This document shows, piece by piece, positions 22,091 to 34,800 of a stretch of 64,000 bases of DNA. Source of the DNA: Gentiana macrophylla (taxonomy: Eukaryota; Streptophyta; Magnoliopsida; Gentianales; Gentianaceae); assembly GCA_026214975.1 (NCBI GenBank), contig JAOBSW010000553.1, positions 842,442 through 906,441 on the forward strand. The letters run 5' to 3'. Position 1 is the stretch's first letter. Each line of letters opens with the position of its first letter. Under the pieces are notes generated by a model that was not told the DNA's origin, ran no database searches, and saw only the letters and a program-made list of their open reading frames with translations. A program made the translations under genes and the position numbers.

Positions 22091-25000
22091 TAGGTGTTTT
22101 TAACCAAACTAAACCCTAATTGGGAAGGGAACCCTATATGATTTGTAACCCAAGATCGTGTGGCATTTGTGAAAAAATGGAAAATCGCGGTCAAAAACTA
22201 AAAACACACACCAAGAATTTGTTGAAAAAAGGCTATATAGCCAATTCTCCCTTAAAAAAATTAGGCACTGGAAAACGGGAATCAGAAAATAAAATTAAGG
22301 GAAAATTCTTTATATAGTATCTTTTCATAAGTTTTTTCTCTATCTAATACTCCACAATGCGGAGTCCAAAAAAAATAATGCAAAAGGGGATTTGGTGGAA
22401 AAGACAATTACACCCCTCAGAGGCATTCATCATGTCTGTTTCTCTTTGCCGATCCATTCCCCTTGATCAGTTCATTGATCCTCCACTTCCCTTTCCTTTC
22501 TCGATTCTTCTCCCCATTTTAGAAGCCTTTCGTCATCACAATCGCAAAGGATGAGGAAGTGATTTGGCGGTGGTGATGGCAATGGATATGGCGGTGGTGT
22601 TTCAACACTATATACAATGGGGTTTGGTTTCATTGAATTATTTTGAGATTAGATCGTTTGGGTTCTTGATCAATTCACTAATTCCTTTCTTTAATTCATG
22701 CTTTGGAAAGATTTCATATTGGATTCATTTATGGGTATCTCGAATTGATGTTATTTCATCCCCAATTCTTAGGTGAGCGAGGATGACTCGATCTCCACCC
22801 AAATTGTGTGAACAACCGAATGTTTGATTACACGTTCGTCTTGAATCTTCCAGATTGATCACTAAAACGCGTTTGATCGATCGACCTCCGGTGTCATTTG
22901 CTTCCATTAGGTATTAAGAGAGAAATTTTGCCCGTTCGAATTCGTTCTTTGGAGGCATTTGTCGACCTTTTCTTCCTCGCTTAGCGCCTTCAATCTCTCT
23001 CGCAATCCCAGGTTGTTTTTTTTTCGAAAAAAGAAAAGAAATTTAAGGAAGTTTAAACAATTTTCCGGAGAGAAAATGTTATTATTTTCGTTGATTTGAT
23101 TCAGATTAATTTTCGTGATCAATTTTCATGTGCATAGGGTTTGTTGCGGTGGCATTAAACTATCAATCGGTTGTAATGGAGCAATTGGCGGTTTTCACCG
23201 CCCTGAGATTGTAGTGGGTGACCTCAATCTTTGCGAGAACAAAATTTCGTCTATTCGCCAACATGGTCCTTCAAAGCTACGAGTTTTTTCCGGTTTTTTT
23301 GCAAATGAAGGTTTAATCTTTCTCGCAACTTGTTTGAGTGATGGAAATCAGAATTCTATTTGCTTCATCTCATTAGTTTTTGAACTTCTTAATCTCGAAT
23401 TTGAGAATGATTTTGTTCACCACTTTTGGAATTGTGCTTAACTACTCTTTGTCACCTTAAAGATGCAATTCCTTCGTGCTTAAGTGCTCTTAGGAGCCAC
23501 ATGGACAATAATATCTCGATTTTCTTCCCTGTTGGCGACTTCGGAAGTGTGTTGGCTCTGCAGTTGGTCGCAATGGGCCTCAAGAGAAAATCGCTAATCC
23601 TTTGGGTTACATGGAGAATTATTTTGCTCTTTTGTTCTAAATGTGAACCTTTGAAGGTGGCACCTACTATATCGCTCAAGTGCCTTTGGGATACATGTGG
23701 AATTATTTTGCTCTTTTGTTCTAAACGTATTGCAATCACCCATCCATAAACTAACAAAGTACTTTTGTGTCTTTGATTCCTCTTTTATAAATAGACATAG
23801 TTAAAATACAACTTGTAGATGAGTCAAATGCACAATGTTATCATGCCGTTTTAAAATATAAGAAAGTTGTCCTCTCATGGTGTAATGTGCGTCCAAGTAT
23901 ATGCTTTATGTTTTTGTCCTTTTATTCTTAAAAGTACAAGCCTTATGTCACATACTTTTTATTACCTATATTATCACTAAATCACTTTCAACCTACATTG
24001 CTTCAAGTATCTGCAGGACTCATCTTTAGTCCTTTTTTAATCATGCCTAAAGATTGATCCTTTCTTTTCCTCCTCGTCATTTGAATAACTAGTTATTGGT
24101 CAAGATCCGCAAACCGGTAACATTTGGGAACTATTGCCCGCTTTCGTCGCTATCCAACCGATATTTCCAAGAGTTTTGAGCACCGCCAAGCTTTTGATGT
24201 CTTGTATCAAGGACTCCTCAAGGATTGAGAATGTCGCCATTGCTTTGCGTGTTGTTTGTCAATGACATGCTTTTCGCCTCCTCCGTGGGTACGCTTGTTT
24301 GCTTGATTTGCGTTTCTTGCCCCGATAATTGGTGTCCGAGACTTGTGTTATTCTTCTGTTTGGCAGATGCTAGTGAATCAAAACAAGAGTATACTTCCAT
24401 CCGATGAGGGTGTGAAAGTTCTTTGACAATGCCAAAGTTTGGAGGAAGAAGAGCACTTTATGCAAAGAGTCTGACGTAAGCACTCTTACTCGAAAAGAGC
24501 GCCACCAAGAACTTAAAGACATTGGCATCTTGCTCGGAGGGTTTTACTTGAAGCTTCTGCAGATGTCATGTTTGAGCTATATCCCAAGAAACATGGATAT
24601 CGGGAAGGTTCTCTTCCTCTTTTAGTTTTGCATTAAACTCATTTTTAAGTTCCTGGAGGGTGGAATTTGCAATAGGGATGGGCCTATCTGGGGATGTACT
24701 AAGAACATGAGTAAATTGTTAACTAGTCGACACTTTAAAAAGGAATTCCTGGTAGATATATTTTGTTGTTCTTATTGTCTTTTATTGCATTAAGTTTCTC
24801 ATTTGTTTCTCTGGATCCTTCATGGTACTTTGCATTGTTTCGCGCACGAGATATGGTGGCTCTGCTTTCACACATGGTTCATGTACTATTTTTGCCTTAC
24901 AGATACAGTTGGGTGCTTAGCTTCTATCATCGAATCTTCAATATTAAAAACATATTTAATTCTTCTCTCAAGAGGCTCATAGTCATCAATGATTACGTGA

Positions 25001-25250
25001 ATATGGATCATTGATTCAAGACAAAGGTTCAGATGACAATATTGAAACACACGGAGCCTCTGCGTTGAATTAGTCAAGTTTCGTAAATTTATTGCCGACA
25101 AATACATTGAAATTATATTATATGTTGTCTTATGATGGATATTACAGTTCATCGACTCAATTGATGGATATATTAAATTTTTTTTCTCAAAAATAAAATG
25201 AAAAATAGTTTTGTAATAGCAATGTTAGATTTCAAGCACAAGCATTAATT
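22091..25250. other. Helitron A interior, gene-like but unassigned
   Basis: The plus strand at 22390-22640 resembles a 5' UTR plus a gcggtggtgatggcaatgg stretch, and splice-like sites follow, but no protein family is recognised. A two-copy repeat (aattattttgctcttttgtt) lies at about 23620 and 23701. The weak frame around 24225-24300 (PLLCVLFVNDMLF) superficially recalls a reverse transcriptase but lacks other motifs. Confidence 0.35.
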
Positions 25251-25259
25251 ATCTCGTCT

Positions 25260-27105
25260 CCTTCAATATATGCATTGATTGGTTGTTAGATCGAGGTTCG
25301 ATCGATGACATCTGTGATCATGGTTGATTACACGTAAATAAGATGTTAGATCGAGGTTCGATCAAGGCGATTACTGTGATCAGAGTTGATTACACGTAAT
25401 GTCACGATAGATCGATGTTCGATCAAGGTTGATTACACATAATAAGATGTTATATCGAGGTTCGATCAAGGCGTTTAATGTGATCAGGGTTGATTACACA
25501 TAATAAGATGTTAGATCGAGGTTCGATCAAGGCGTTTAATGTGATGATCGGGGTTGATTACACATAATAAGATGTTAGAACGAGGTTCGATCAAGGCGAT
25601 TAATGTGATCAGGGTTGATTACACGTAATAAGATGTTAGATCGAGGTTCGATCAGGGCGATTACTGTGATCAGGGTTGATTACACGTAATAAGATGTTAG
25701 ATCGAGGTTCGATCGGGCGATGACATCGTGATCGGGGTTGATTACACGTAATGTCACGATAGATCGATGTTCGATCAAGGCGACACATGTGATCATGGTT
25801 GATTACACGTAATAAGATGTTAGATCGAGGTTCGATCAGAGCGACATCGTGATCGGGGTTGATTACACGTAATAAGATGTTAGATCGAGGTTCGATCGTA
25901 GCGACATCGTGATCATGGTTGATTACACGTAATAAGATGTTAGATCGAGGTTCGATCAAGCGCGACATCGTGATCGAGTTGATTACACGTAATGTCACGA
26001 TAGATCGATGTTCGATCAAGGCGATTAATGTGATCAAGGTTGATTACACATAATAAGATGTTATATCGAGGTTCGATCAAGGCGTTTAATGTGATCAGGG
26101 TTGATTACACATAATAAGATGTTAGATCGAGGTTCGATCAAGGCGTTTAATGTGATCAGGGTTGATTACACATAATAAGATGTTAGAACGAGGTTCGATC
26201 AAGGCGATTAATGTGATCAGGGTTGATTACACGTAATAAGATGTTAGATCGAGGTTCGATCAGGGCGATCATTGTGATCGGGGTTGATTACACGTAATAA
26301 GATGTTAGATCGAGGTTCGATCAGGCGACATCGTGATCGGGGTTGATTACACGTAATGTCACGATAGGTCGATGTTCGATCAAGGCGACATCGTGATCAT
26401 GGTTGATTACACGTAATAAGATGTTAGATCGAGGTTCGATCGAGGCGATTCATTGTGATCGGGGTTGATTACACGTAATAAGATGTTAGATCGAGGTTCG
26501 ATCGGCGACATCGTGATCATGGTTGATTACACGTAATAAGATGTTAGATCGAGGTTCGATCAAGGCGATTACTGTGATCAGAGTTGATTACACGTAATGT
26601 CACGATAGATCGATGTTCGATCAAGGCGATTATTGTGATCATGGTTGATTACACGTAATAAGATGTTAGATCGAGGTTCGATCAGGGCGATTACTGTGAT
26701 CAGGGTTGATTACACGTAATAAGATGTTAGATCGAGGTTCGATCAGGGCGATTACTGTGATCATGGTTGATTACACGTAATAAGATGTTAGATCGAGGTT
26801 CGATCAAGGCGATTACTGTGATCAGAGTTGATTACACGTAATGTCACGATAGATCGATGTTCGATCAAGGCGATTAATGTGATCAAGGTTGATTACACAT
26901 AATAAGATGTTATATCGAGGTTCGATCAAGGCGTTTAATGTGATCAGGGTTGATTACACATAATAAGATGTTAGATCGAGGTTCGATCGAGGCGACATCG
27001 TGATCAAGGTTGATTACACGTAATAAGATGTTAGATCGAGGTTCGATCAAGGCGATTAATGTGATCAGAGTTGATTACACATAATGTCACGATAAATCGA
27101 GGTTC
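25260..27105. repeat. ~60-bp satellite array inside Helitron A
   Basis: About 30 units of roughly 60 bp. The core reads ttgattacacgtaataagat, then gttagatcgaggttcgatca and a variable agggcgattactgtgatca-type spacer. A variant unit (aatgtcacgatagatcgatg) recurs at about 25401, 25753, 25993, 26357, 26599, 26841 and 27084. Each unit contains the palindromic GATCGA-ggt-TCGATC. Confidence 0.95.
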
Positions 27106-27470
27106 AAATAATTAACCGAACCGAAACCGTTTCAAACAAAAAACCGTTAACCGAACCGTTTGTATCAACATGTATAATTAGTTTTTATAACCAAAATATT
27201 ACAATTTTGTTATAAAAATAGCTTATAACCGAACTTATATCCGAACCGTTTATTACCGAATGAAAAAACCGAATAAAAACCGAACCGTTTGTAACCAAAA
27301 TAGAATTGTTAAATAAGATTCGGTTTTGATTCACGCTATTAACCGTTTAGAACCAAATAAAGATTGTTAAATAGTTTTGGTTTGAGATATCTATTAATCG
27401 AATTTTTTCGGTTCGGTTTGATTCTTATTAACCGCATCTTAACCAAACCGCAGTAACACCCCTTATAGAA
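27106..27470. mobile_element. hAT-like non-autonomous element abutting the satellite
   Basis: Dense subterminal repeats of ccgaaccg and ttaaccga on the left, and cggttcggtttgattc with ttaaccaaaccgcagtaac on the right, are typical of plant non-autonomous hAT-type elements. Exact TIRs and target duplication could not be fixed. Confidence 0.45.
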
Positions 27471-27759
27471 CCAAAAACATATTTCATTCAACAGTCTTCT
27501 TTTTTACGCTCTTTAGTCCAAAAGCAGAGGAAAAAAAAACGGTTCGAACATATCCTCCATTGTTTCAGCCAAATAAAATCAATAATAAGACCTCCATTAA
27601 TCTCATTTTGGCTGCCAAATAAAATCAATAATTAGACCTCCATTATGGGATGCGGAAATTCAAAGCAAAAGCTATGCCGAAATTGCAAATCTTCATCTTC
27701 ATTTGAACCTATTCCGAAACTGCAAATCTTCATCTTCATTTGAACCTATTGCTTAGAAA

Positions 27760-27794
<35 letters not shown>

Positions 27795-28604
27795 GCTTAG
27801 ACAGAGAATGAGGAGCTCTAGTCTCTATTTAACAGGATCATATTGCCTGTAAAATATATAAGTAAGATAATTTGTAATGAATTTCCTGATAAGAGTTGAG
27901 TTTGCTTTAATTTTTCCATTTGTGGAATCAGTGGATTTGGTGCTTAGCCCTCAACTAACCTTTATGAGATATTGGAAAATGCTGTTTTGCAACCAAACTT
28001 TCACGCCCTGAGAATGGAGGCTGCTGGCTGCGATGATGAGCGGGGATGGGAGCAAAGGATGCCGATTCGGTTTCGGGATAAACACCACCTCTCGATGTCT
28101 GATCTCAATCCAGTTGTTTGACAATAGCAGTTAATTGTTAGAAATTTGATGAGGGGAAGACATAGATTAGTTGTGAAGCAAAGAAGCAAATAGCAATAAG
28201 GGATATGGGGCAGCCGATAGTCCTTGTGCGTAAATCGGTTTTGGTGGGAACGAAGAAAGGGCATTTGCAGTTGGGAAATAGCAGATAATGTTTCTGTTTT
28301 TGTTTTTAATTTTATCAAATTGGGGGTATTTTAGGAAGTTCAATTCATTTTTAAGGAGGAAGGAAGAAAAGACTACATAAGAAACAATCTTATTGCATAA
28401 TACTAAATAAAACACAAACTTTTCAAATAATACTATATAAACTTTCCTCCCTAAAATTAAATATATAAGGAAAACGGGAATCCGAAAGTTAAATTAAAAA
28501 TAGACGCAGCCTGGTGTTATCTTTCGGGTCATTTTGCGGGTTTGGAGCGGGTCAATCGGGTAAACGGGCTAAATTGCTTCGTCTATATATTATTTATAGA
28601 TAGA
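27471..28604. other. 5' end region of Helitron A
   Basis: It holds a duplicated ccaaataaaatcaata block (27569 and 27605), a tandem 36-bp duplication (gcaaatcttcatcttcattt at about 27684 and 27722) and a 32-base poly-A run (about 27760-27792). The minus frames at 28001-28415 show no family features. ggaaaacgggaatccgaaag near 28471 has a cousin at 22270, also in this Helitron. Confidence 0.45.
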
Positions 28605-29970
28605 TCCTGAGGTGATCACAGTCAACTGCTTGAATCAGTATGAAGTTTGACTTGACGGTTAAGGATTACACTCTGAGTCGTAGTCGAATTACCCCATCTT
28701 GGCATTATCTTTGGATTGAGTGAGTAGTCGTGTTTATCACAGAGATCGGAATCCATTCCTTCCATTTATGGAAGTAGATGAATAGATTCCTTTATTTGTT
28801 AATCCTAAAGCGATCGATCGTGCGAGTTCATATTACACCGATTAGCTACCAGGTGAGTTGTATAAATTAATTGATCACTAGGGGTTAATGGTAAATAATG
28901 ATAAGAGTTTAAAAAAAGGGTTAACGGTAACTTCCCGATTTAGAATGAAGCGATCATGGAGGATTAATCCATATGTAATGATTATATCAATGGACGCTTA
29001 TTATTATTCTCGTGAGGAGATAAATATAATCTTATAATCGGATGAGTGCGAAATACGGGATTATGGTGGATATTCTCATGATTGATTTATCGAATATGAT
29101 TATTCTATAATTATTTATTTGATTTATCGGATCACTGATTATTAGTCGTATTGTCCCCGACGCGCTTCCTAATATAAGATAATTTATTCTCGGACGTCGA
29201 ATCCTAATAATATTAATTTAGTTTTTGTTGGACTTTATTAAAACGATATGTGAATTAATTGTTTAGTGACTATTAAATTAGTTTAAATTTAAATAATTAA
29301 ATATGTGGAAAAGACATTTTTTCATAAACTTGGCTTAAATGCTAATATTTATAGCCCAAAATTAATTATGACTAGGTCATAAATTAAAAGTGGCGCCCAC
29401 TCTTATTTTGGAACAAGAAATTAGTTTTCTTTGTGATTAATAAGACGTGTGCGATAAAATATTTATTGGATAAATATTTATGGTAAATAATAAAGATAAA
29501 TATTATTCTAGATTTGTTCAGAATATTATGGAATTATCTTTTATTAAAGGATTTATTTTGTTTGATAAATAAAAATCTTTGAGAAATGCTAAGTTTTTAC
29601 TCTCCTATATATAAAGAGAGTTCTCCAAGCTCTCATACACATTGATAAATTTCGACTTCTCCCTATAGTAGAGAGAAGAAAAAGAATTTCGCCAAGGGAG
29701 ATTTGGGAGAAATCTTGGAGATTTTTCCAGTAGCATATCGGAAGGGTTCGAGTCGAGAATTCCTTCCACGAGAATTGCTTGGATCACACGATCGGAAGAT
29801 CGTGGTGCTCTTCACATCTTCACATTCATCCTTTGCGGTTCTTCAACTTGAATTTAGAGATTCAAGAGGTATGATCTACATCCCCTTGTAGAATAGATCT
29901 AGTTGTTTTATTACGTATATTATATGATCTAGATCCATAAATCGCCTAGTTCTTGATGGTATTACTAATA
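28605..29970 (+). repeat. Distal part of the copia 5' LTR
   Basis: Continues the LTR begun at 17910-18371. It aligns with 36412-37762 throughout, with many small substitutions and indels. Both copies end in gatggtattactaata. Frames at 29605-29891 are LTR sequence, not genes. Confidence 0.85.
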
Positions 29971-31880
29971 GTGGTATCGATCGCCATGGTGATCTATATT
30001 TATACGTATAAAATATTAGATCAGGAGCCAGTAAAACATGTAGATTTTTTTGTCCCAATTTTTTTTTAAATAGGGCCGACGCATGATTTAATTTTTTTAT
30101 GTTATGAATGTCTTGGTTGAAGAGATGGATTGGGGTTGACAGATTGTTTCTTTCGTTAGATTTATTGAAATTTCATTTGTTTAGTAACAATTGAGCATAG
30201 GATTGATGTAAAAGTTGTTGTTCTTTTATTCCTTTATTTTATTTTATTTTCGGCATTTTTTTTATTTTTTTGTAATTCCGGAAAAACGATGAAGAACACG
30301 AAGAACACGAGATGAAGACGGAACTCGAGGTATGAATAGGAGTCGGGGCTGAAAATTTTTTCTGTTTTTTTTTCTCCCACGGCTAGGGTTTGATATTTTT
30401 CATCAAACCCTAATTATTTTAATAAAATTCATGGCTATTGTTATTAAAAAAAAATTTATGAAATAATAAACAGCAGGATTTAATAAAAAAAAATTAATTT
30501 AATTTCGAAAAAAAAAATTTATTTATTTTATTTTATAAAATAATGGTCCCTTCTCCTTTCGGGTTCGCGGTTCGTGGTTCAAAGTTCGAAGATCGAAGAT
30601 ATGAAGACAACAAGATTGTAATTTATTTATTTTCCTAGGATAGATTAGATACGAAGTGCAAACAATCCATCTCAAATTGTTTAAATTTCCGCAATTTATT
30701 TTTATGTGTTCGATCATAAAATAGATATAAAATCGAATTGCCATGACACGCATCATATCATAAATCCACTCCATGCATACATGTAGAATTTTAATTTTGG
30801 TAATTAAAATAGGCATGTATACAAACTCGTGTAATTAGTTGAAATTTAATTAATACGTGGTAATTAATGAATTTAGTAACTAATTAATGATCCGAGGACG
30901 GGTTATGAAATCGTTAGGCTTTTCGGTGTGTGTTCTCGGTGAACCGCCTTAAAGCCCAAACGAGATCACGTTTTCAATTCGTAGTGTCTACGAGATTGAA
31001 TGATGGTAAAAGAACAATAAATCTTGGATAAAAACGGTTCGCTTATAGGTTGGGTGGTCAACTGAGCTAGGCTCGACCGACTTAACCCTCCTAGTGTGAT
31101 GTATGCACGGGGGTCCGGAAAGACTAAGCTACACCGGAGTGCGGAGGGGTGATTCCTTCTTATCTCAATGAGGCTGTCTTGACCCGATTTCGTCCGACTG
31201 TCACATATGTTCCAACGAATAGGACGGGTAGGCTTGCCTATGTCACCGACACCATTCGGAATCTTTGATTTGATGAGCTTTTATGATAACATCAAAAAGA
31301 CATGGTTAGTTAACCCACAACCACTTCCAAATTATTGAGTGGGAGCGGGAGGCAACACCAACCCCACGGCCTCTACTATAGATACAAGTAAGTGAGAGAA
31401 GGGTGACGCCTCATGGCGCTTTGATTTCGTCCCCTACGGATGGTGTTCACCCCTATCAACATTCATGGCTTGGTCTCCGAAAGGATAGGATTTTCGGGTA
31501 CTCGTCGGGTCACCGACCTATCCTACGACGGCACACTCGGGCGTACTCTCAAGAGATCCGATATAGTAGGTCACACTCATAAAGGATATTTTTGGAAATA
31601 TCTAGGCTAAAAAAGGAAGGTAGTCAATGAATAAAGGGATGTTCGATTCTCGTGGGATGTTTGATTCTCACAAGTTATTCATTGATGAGATTGTCTCGAT
31701 TTAACCGTCATCTCTTTGACCTACCCTACGGCGGCTTCGAGATGCGAGGTTAAAACCTTGGAATGGTAGAGTAGACTTACTTTTTAGTTTACAATTCCTA
31801 AAATTTAATATAGTAGTGTTAAACTTGATTAATACATGTCATTTTATTTTGAAAAAATGTCCGCTCAAATTTACCTTTCA
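29971..31880 (+). other. Copia leader between 5' LTR and gag
   Basis: Starts with a TGGTATC primer-binding-site-like motif (29972-29978), similar to the initiator Met-tRNA site common in copia elements. The rest is AT-rich at first and then a GC-richer block (30890-31760). No ORF is supported. Confidence 0.5.
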
Positions 31881-34800
31881 TCATTCGAAAAATTAACGGA
31901 AACAACTTTAAGAAATGGAAGAGTAACTTAAACGTGGTACTCACGTATGAGAATGTGCAACATGTACTTACTTCGAATGCCCTACGTTTGGCGATCCAAA
32001 ACCTGGTAAAGCCGAGATCGAGCAATGTAATCGCTGGATCGAAGCAGATAACCGGGCTCGTAGGATCATCCTGGCGGCAGTGTCGGAGGTTATTAGGACC
32101 CAGATTGAAGAGTTTGAATCTGCAGGAGAAATCATGCGGAAACTTACTACGATGTTTGGATCACCTAGCAACCAAGCAAGACACGATGCCATCAGGTTGG
32201 CCGTCAACACGAAATTGAAGAAAGGTCAAGCGTTGAATGGTCATATTTCGAATATGATCGATTACTTCAATGACGCGGTATTCATGGATCAAAGTTCGAT
32301 GAAGCAACTCAAGTATCAATGATTCGGAATCGTTGACTCACGAGTTTATCCCGTTCAAAACTCGATGATCTCGATGGGCAAATATGAGTTGACCATGACA
32401 CGAGATCTTCGAATGAACCGACTATCTACGAGGCCTGCTATCGAAAGATAAGGTCCAAGTAGGGGATAAGAAAGTGAAGCCAATATGGCCGGCCAGGTCA
32501 TCAAACAAGCCTAAGGCCAAACCGAAGAAGAAGGGTAGTGTTGCACCCGTGCCCAAGCCAATAAAGAAAAAAGGTTGCCAAGAAAGTTGATTTGAGTCCA
32601 AGCCCAAGGGCAAATGCTTTTATTGTAAGGAGGTAGGACATTGGCGACGCCATTGTCCCGAATATCTTCGTGATGTGAAAGATGGCAAAGTCAAGGTCGC
32701 ATTTGGGAAAGATAAGAAAGGTAATTTGGAATTACTATTCTTGGAATCTTTTAATGTAGCTAAAGATGTGTCCACTTGGATACTTGATCTCGGAGCTACT
32801 AACCATGTATGTTCTTCATTGCAGATTCTTAGTTCGCACGAGAGTGGAAGAGGGTTCTCAGTGATGCGAGTAGCAACTGGGCGCTCATTTCAAGCAAAGC
32901 ATTGGGAGCTGTGGACTTGCATTTTAATAATAGAATTTTACATTTAGACAATGTTTATTTTATTCCCAATTTCAGGAGATATTTGATTTCTTATTCGCCT
33001 TAGTTGAACAATCATTTTTCTGTTTCAAGTTTGAATGGTGAATTTGTTATTTCAAAGAATGGCTTTGAATTGTGTTCAACTATAAATGAAAACGGTTTAT
33101 ATTTTGTAAGACCACATAAAGCTCCCTACTTAATATCGAAATGTTTAAAATCGCTCATCAAAGATCTGCAAAAAGGCGTAAAGTTTCTCAAGTAAAAGAA
33201 GATAAAACATACTTGTGGCATCTAAGGCTTGGCCATATTTCCTTGGAAAGACTCAAAAGACTTGAAAAGGTTAATGCCTTAGGTGAGTCATCTGTTGACA
33301 CACCGCTGCTGTCATGAGTGTTGCTGGAGGAAAAATGACTAAGCGTCCCTTCTCATCAAAGGGTAATAGAGCCCACAGGAACTCTAGACTTAGTGCATTG
33401 GACCTTTTGTGGTCCGATGAACGTACAAGCTGAGGCGGATACGAGTACTTTGTGACTTTCATTGATGATTACTCGAGATTCGGTTATGTTTATCTCGCCG
33501 CATAGAAAGTCCGAGGCTTTTGGAAAGTTCAAGGAGTTCAAGCGAAGCCGAAGGCAACTAGGCAAGTCATTGAAATGCCTCCGCTCGGATCGTGGGGTGA
33601 ATATTTAGATCATCGAGTTCATTGACTACTTGGTGAAAAAGGAATTTGTTTTCAACGCTTTCAACGCTAGGACACCTCAAAGAAAACGGAGTTCTTTGAG
33701 AGGAGAAACAGGACATTGATTAACATGGTTAGATCAATGATGAGCTACGCTCACTACCTATATCCTTTTGGGGTTATGATTTAGAAGCAGCCGGTCTACA
33801 TTTTGAATGCGATTATCGTCAAAGTCTGGTCGAAAAGACACCCATTGAGATGTGGTCCGGACATCGCGAAAGCACGCGTCACTTCGCGATATGGGGTTGT
33901 CCCGCATATGTGCCGATGGACAAGACTACCAAGCTACAATCACGTACAAGAGTATGTTTGTTTGTAGGCTATCCAAAAGGTACACGTGGTGGTCTATTTT
34001 ACGATCCGGAAGATAACAAAGTGCTAGTCTCGACTAATGCTACGTTTTTGGAGGAAAGTTATATGAAAGACCACGACTCAAGTACAATTGTACTAGAGGA
34101 ATTACTCTCCGATGACATCAGCCCATTGTGGTCTGCGATGTTCCTCAGTAAACAACACTAATAATACAACAAATACTTCCGACATTCTGTTCCACCCGCA
34201 CGCATCGCGAGAGTGGTTCGGCCACCGGCTCGGCACGGCATGGATTTAGAGGCAAACGAGTCGCCTCGATGGGGTGGAAGATGATCCTCCGACCTATAAG
34301 AAGGCCTTCATCGGATCACGATAAGGATAAATGGATTGACGCGAATGAATCAGGAGATGGAGTCTATGTACTCTAACTCACCTGGAAACTTGTAGAACTT
34401 CCTCAGGGTGAAAGGCCCATTGGATGTAAATGGCTCTACAAGCGAAAAAGAGGAGTAGATGGGAATGTTGAAACCTTCAAAGCACATTTGGTAGCCAAAG
34501 GTTACACACAATGAGAGGTATAGACTACGAGGAAACCTTCTCACCTGTGGCCATGATGAAAACCATCCGCATCCTCCTTTCGATTGTCGCATGTCGGATT
34601 ATGAAATCGGCAAATGGATGTCAAGACAGCGTTTCTAAACGGCTTTCTTGACGAGGAAATCTATATGCAAACAACGGAGGATTCATTGAAGAAGGTCGAG
34701 AGCACATGGTGTGCAAGTTGCTCGAGATCCATTTATGGGTTGAAGCAAGCATCTCGTTCTGGTATCATAGATTCGATCACACGATCAAGTCTTATGATTT

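Larger units (their letters stand above)
18372..28604 (-). mobile_element. Helitron A, 10.2 kb, in the copia 5' LTR
   Basis: Removing it rejoins the LTR exactly at ...atatcttaA|Tcc..., as shown by the uninterrupted 3' LTR near 36411. On the minus strand it begins TCTATCTATAAATAATATA and ends with the 17-base palindrome cccgtgcattgcacggg (18383-18399), 7 bases and CTAG, then T. These are canonical Helitron features. No Rep/helicase frame is visible, so it is non-autonomous. It carries gene-like UTR and intron sequence, several short tandem duplications and a satellite array. Confidence 0.85.

Noticed and set aside
24225..24407. Possible LINE reverse transcriptase (LFVNDMLF)
   Set aside because: The phrase loosely resembles an RT active site but lacks the conserved aspartate pair and any neighbouring RT motif.
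25636..26037. 133-codon minus-strand frame with repeated IEPRSNILLRVIN
   Set aside because: It is a direct reading of the 60-bp satellite, whose unit is about 20 codons long. Unit length varies, so the frame breaks elsewhere in the array.
25260..27105. CRISPR-like regular repeats
   Set aside because: Units are contiguous satellite monomers without unique spacers, and the DNA is plant nuclear.
27755..27800. Poly-A run as a retroposon tail
   Set aside because: tgcttaga occurs on both sides, but only a few bases lie between the left copy and the A run, so there is no room for a retroposed body.
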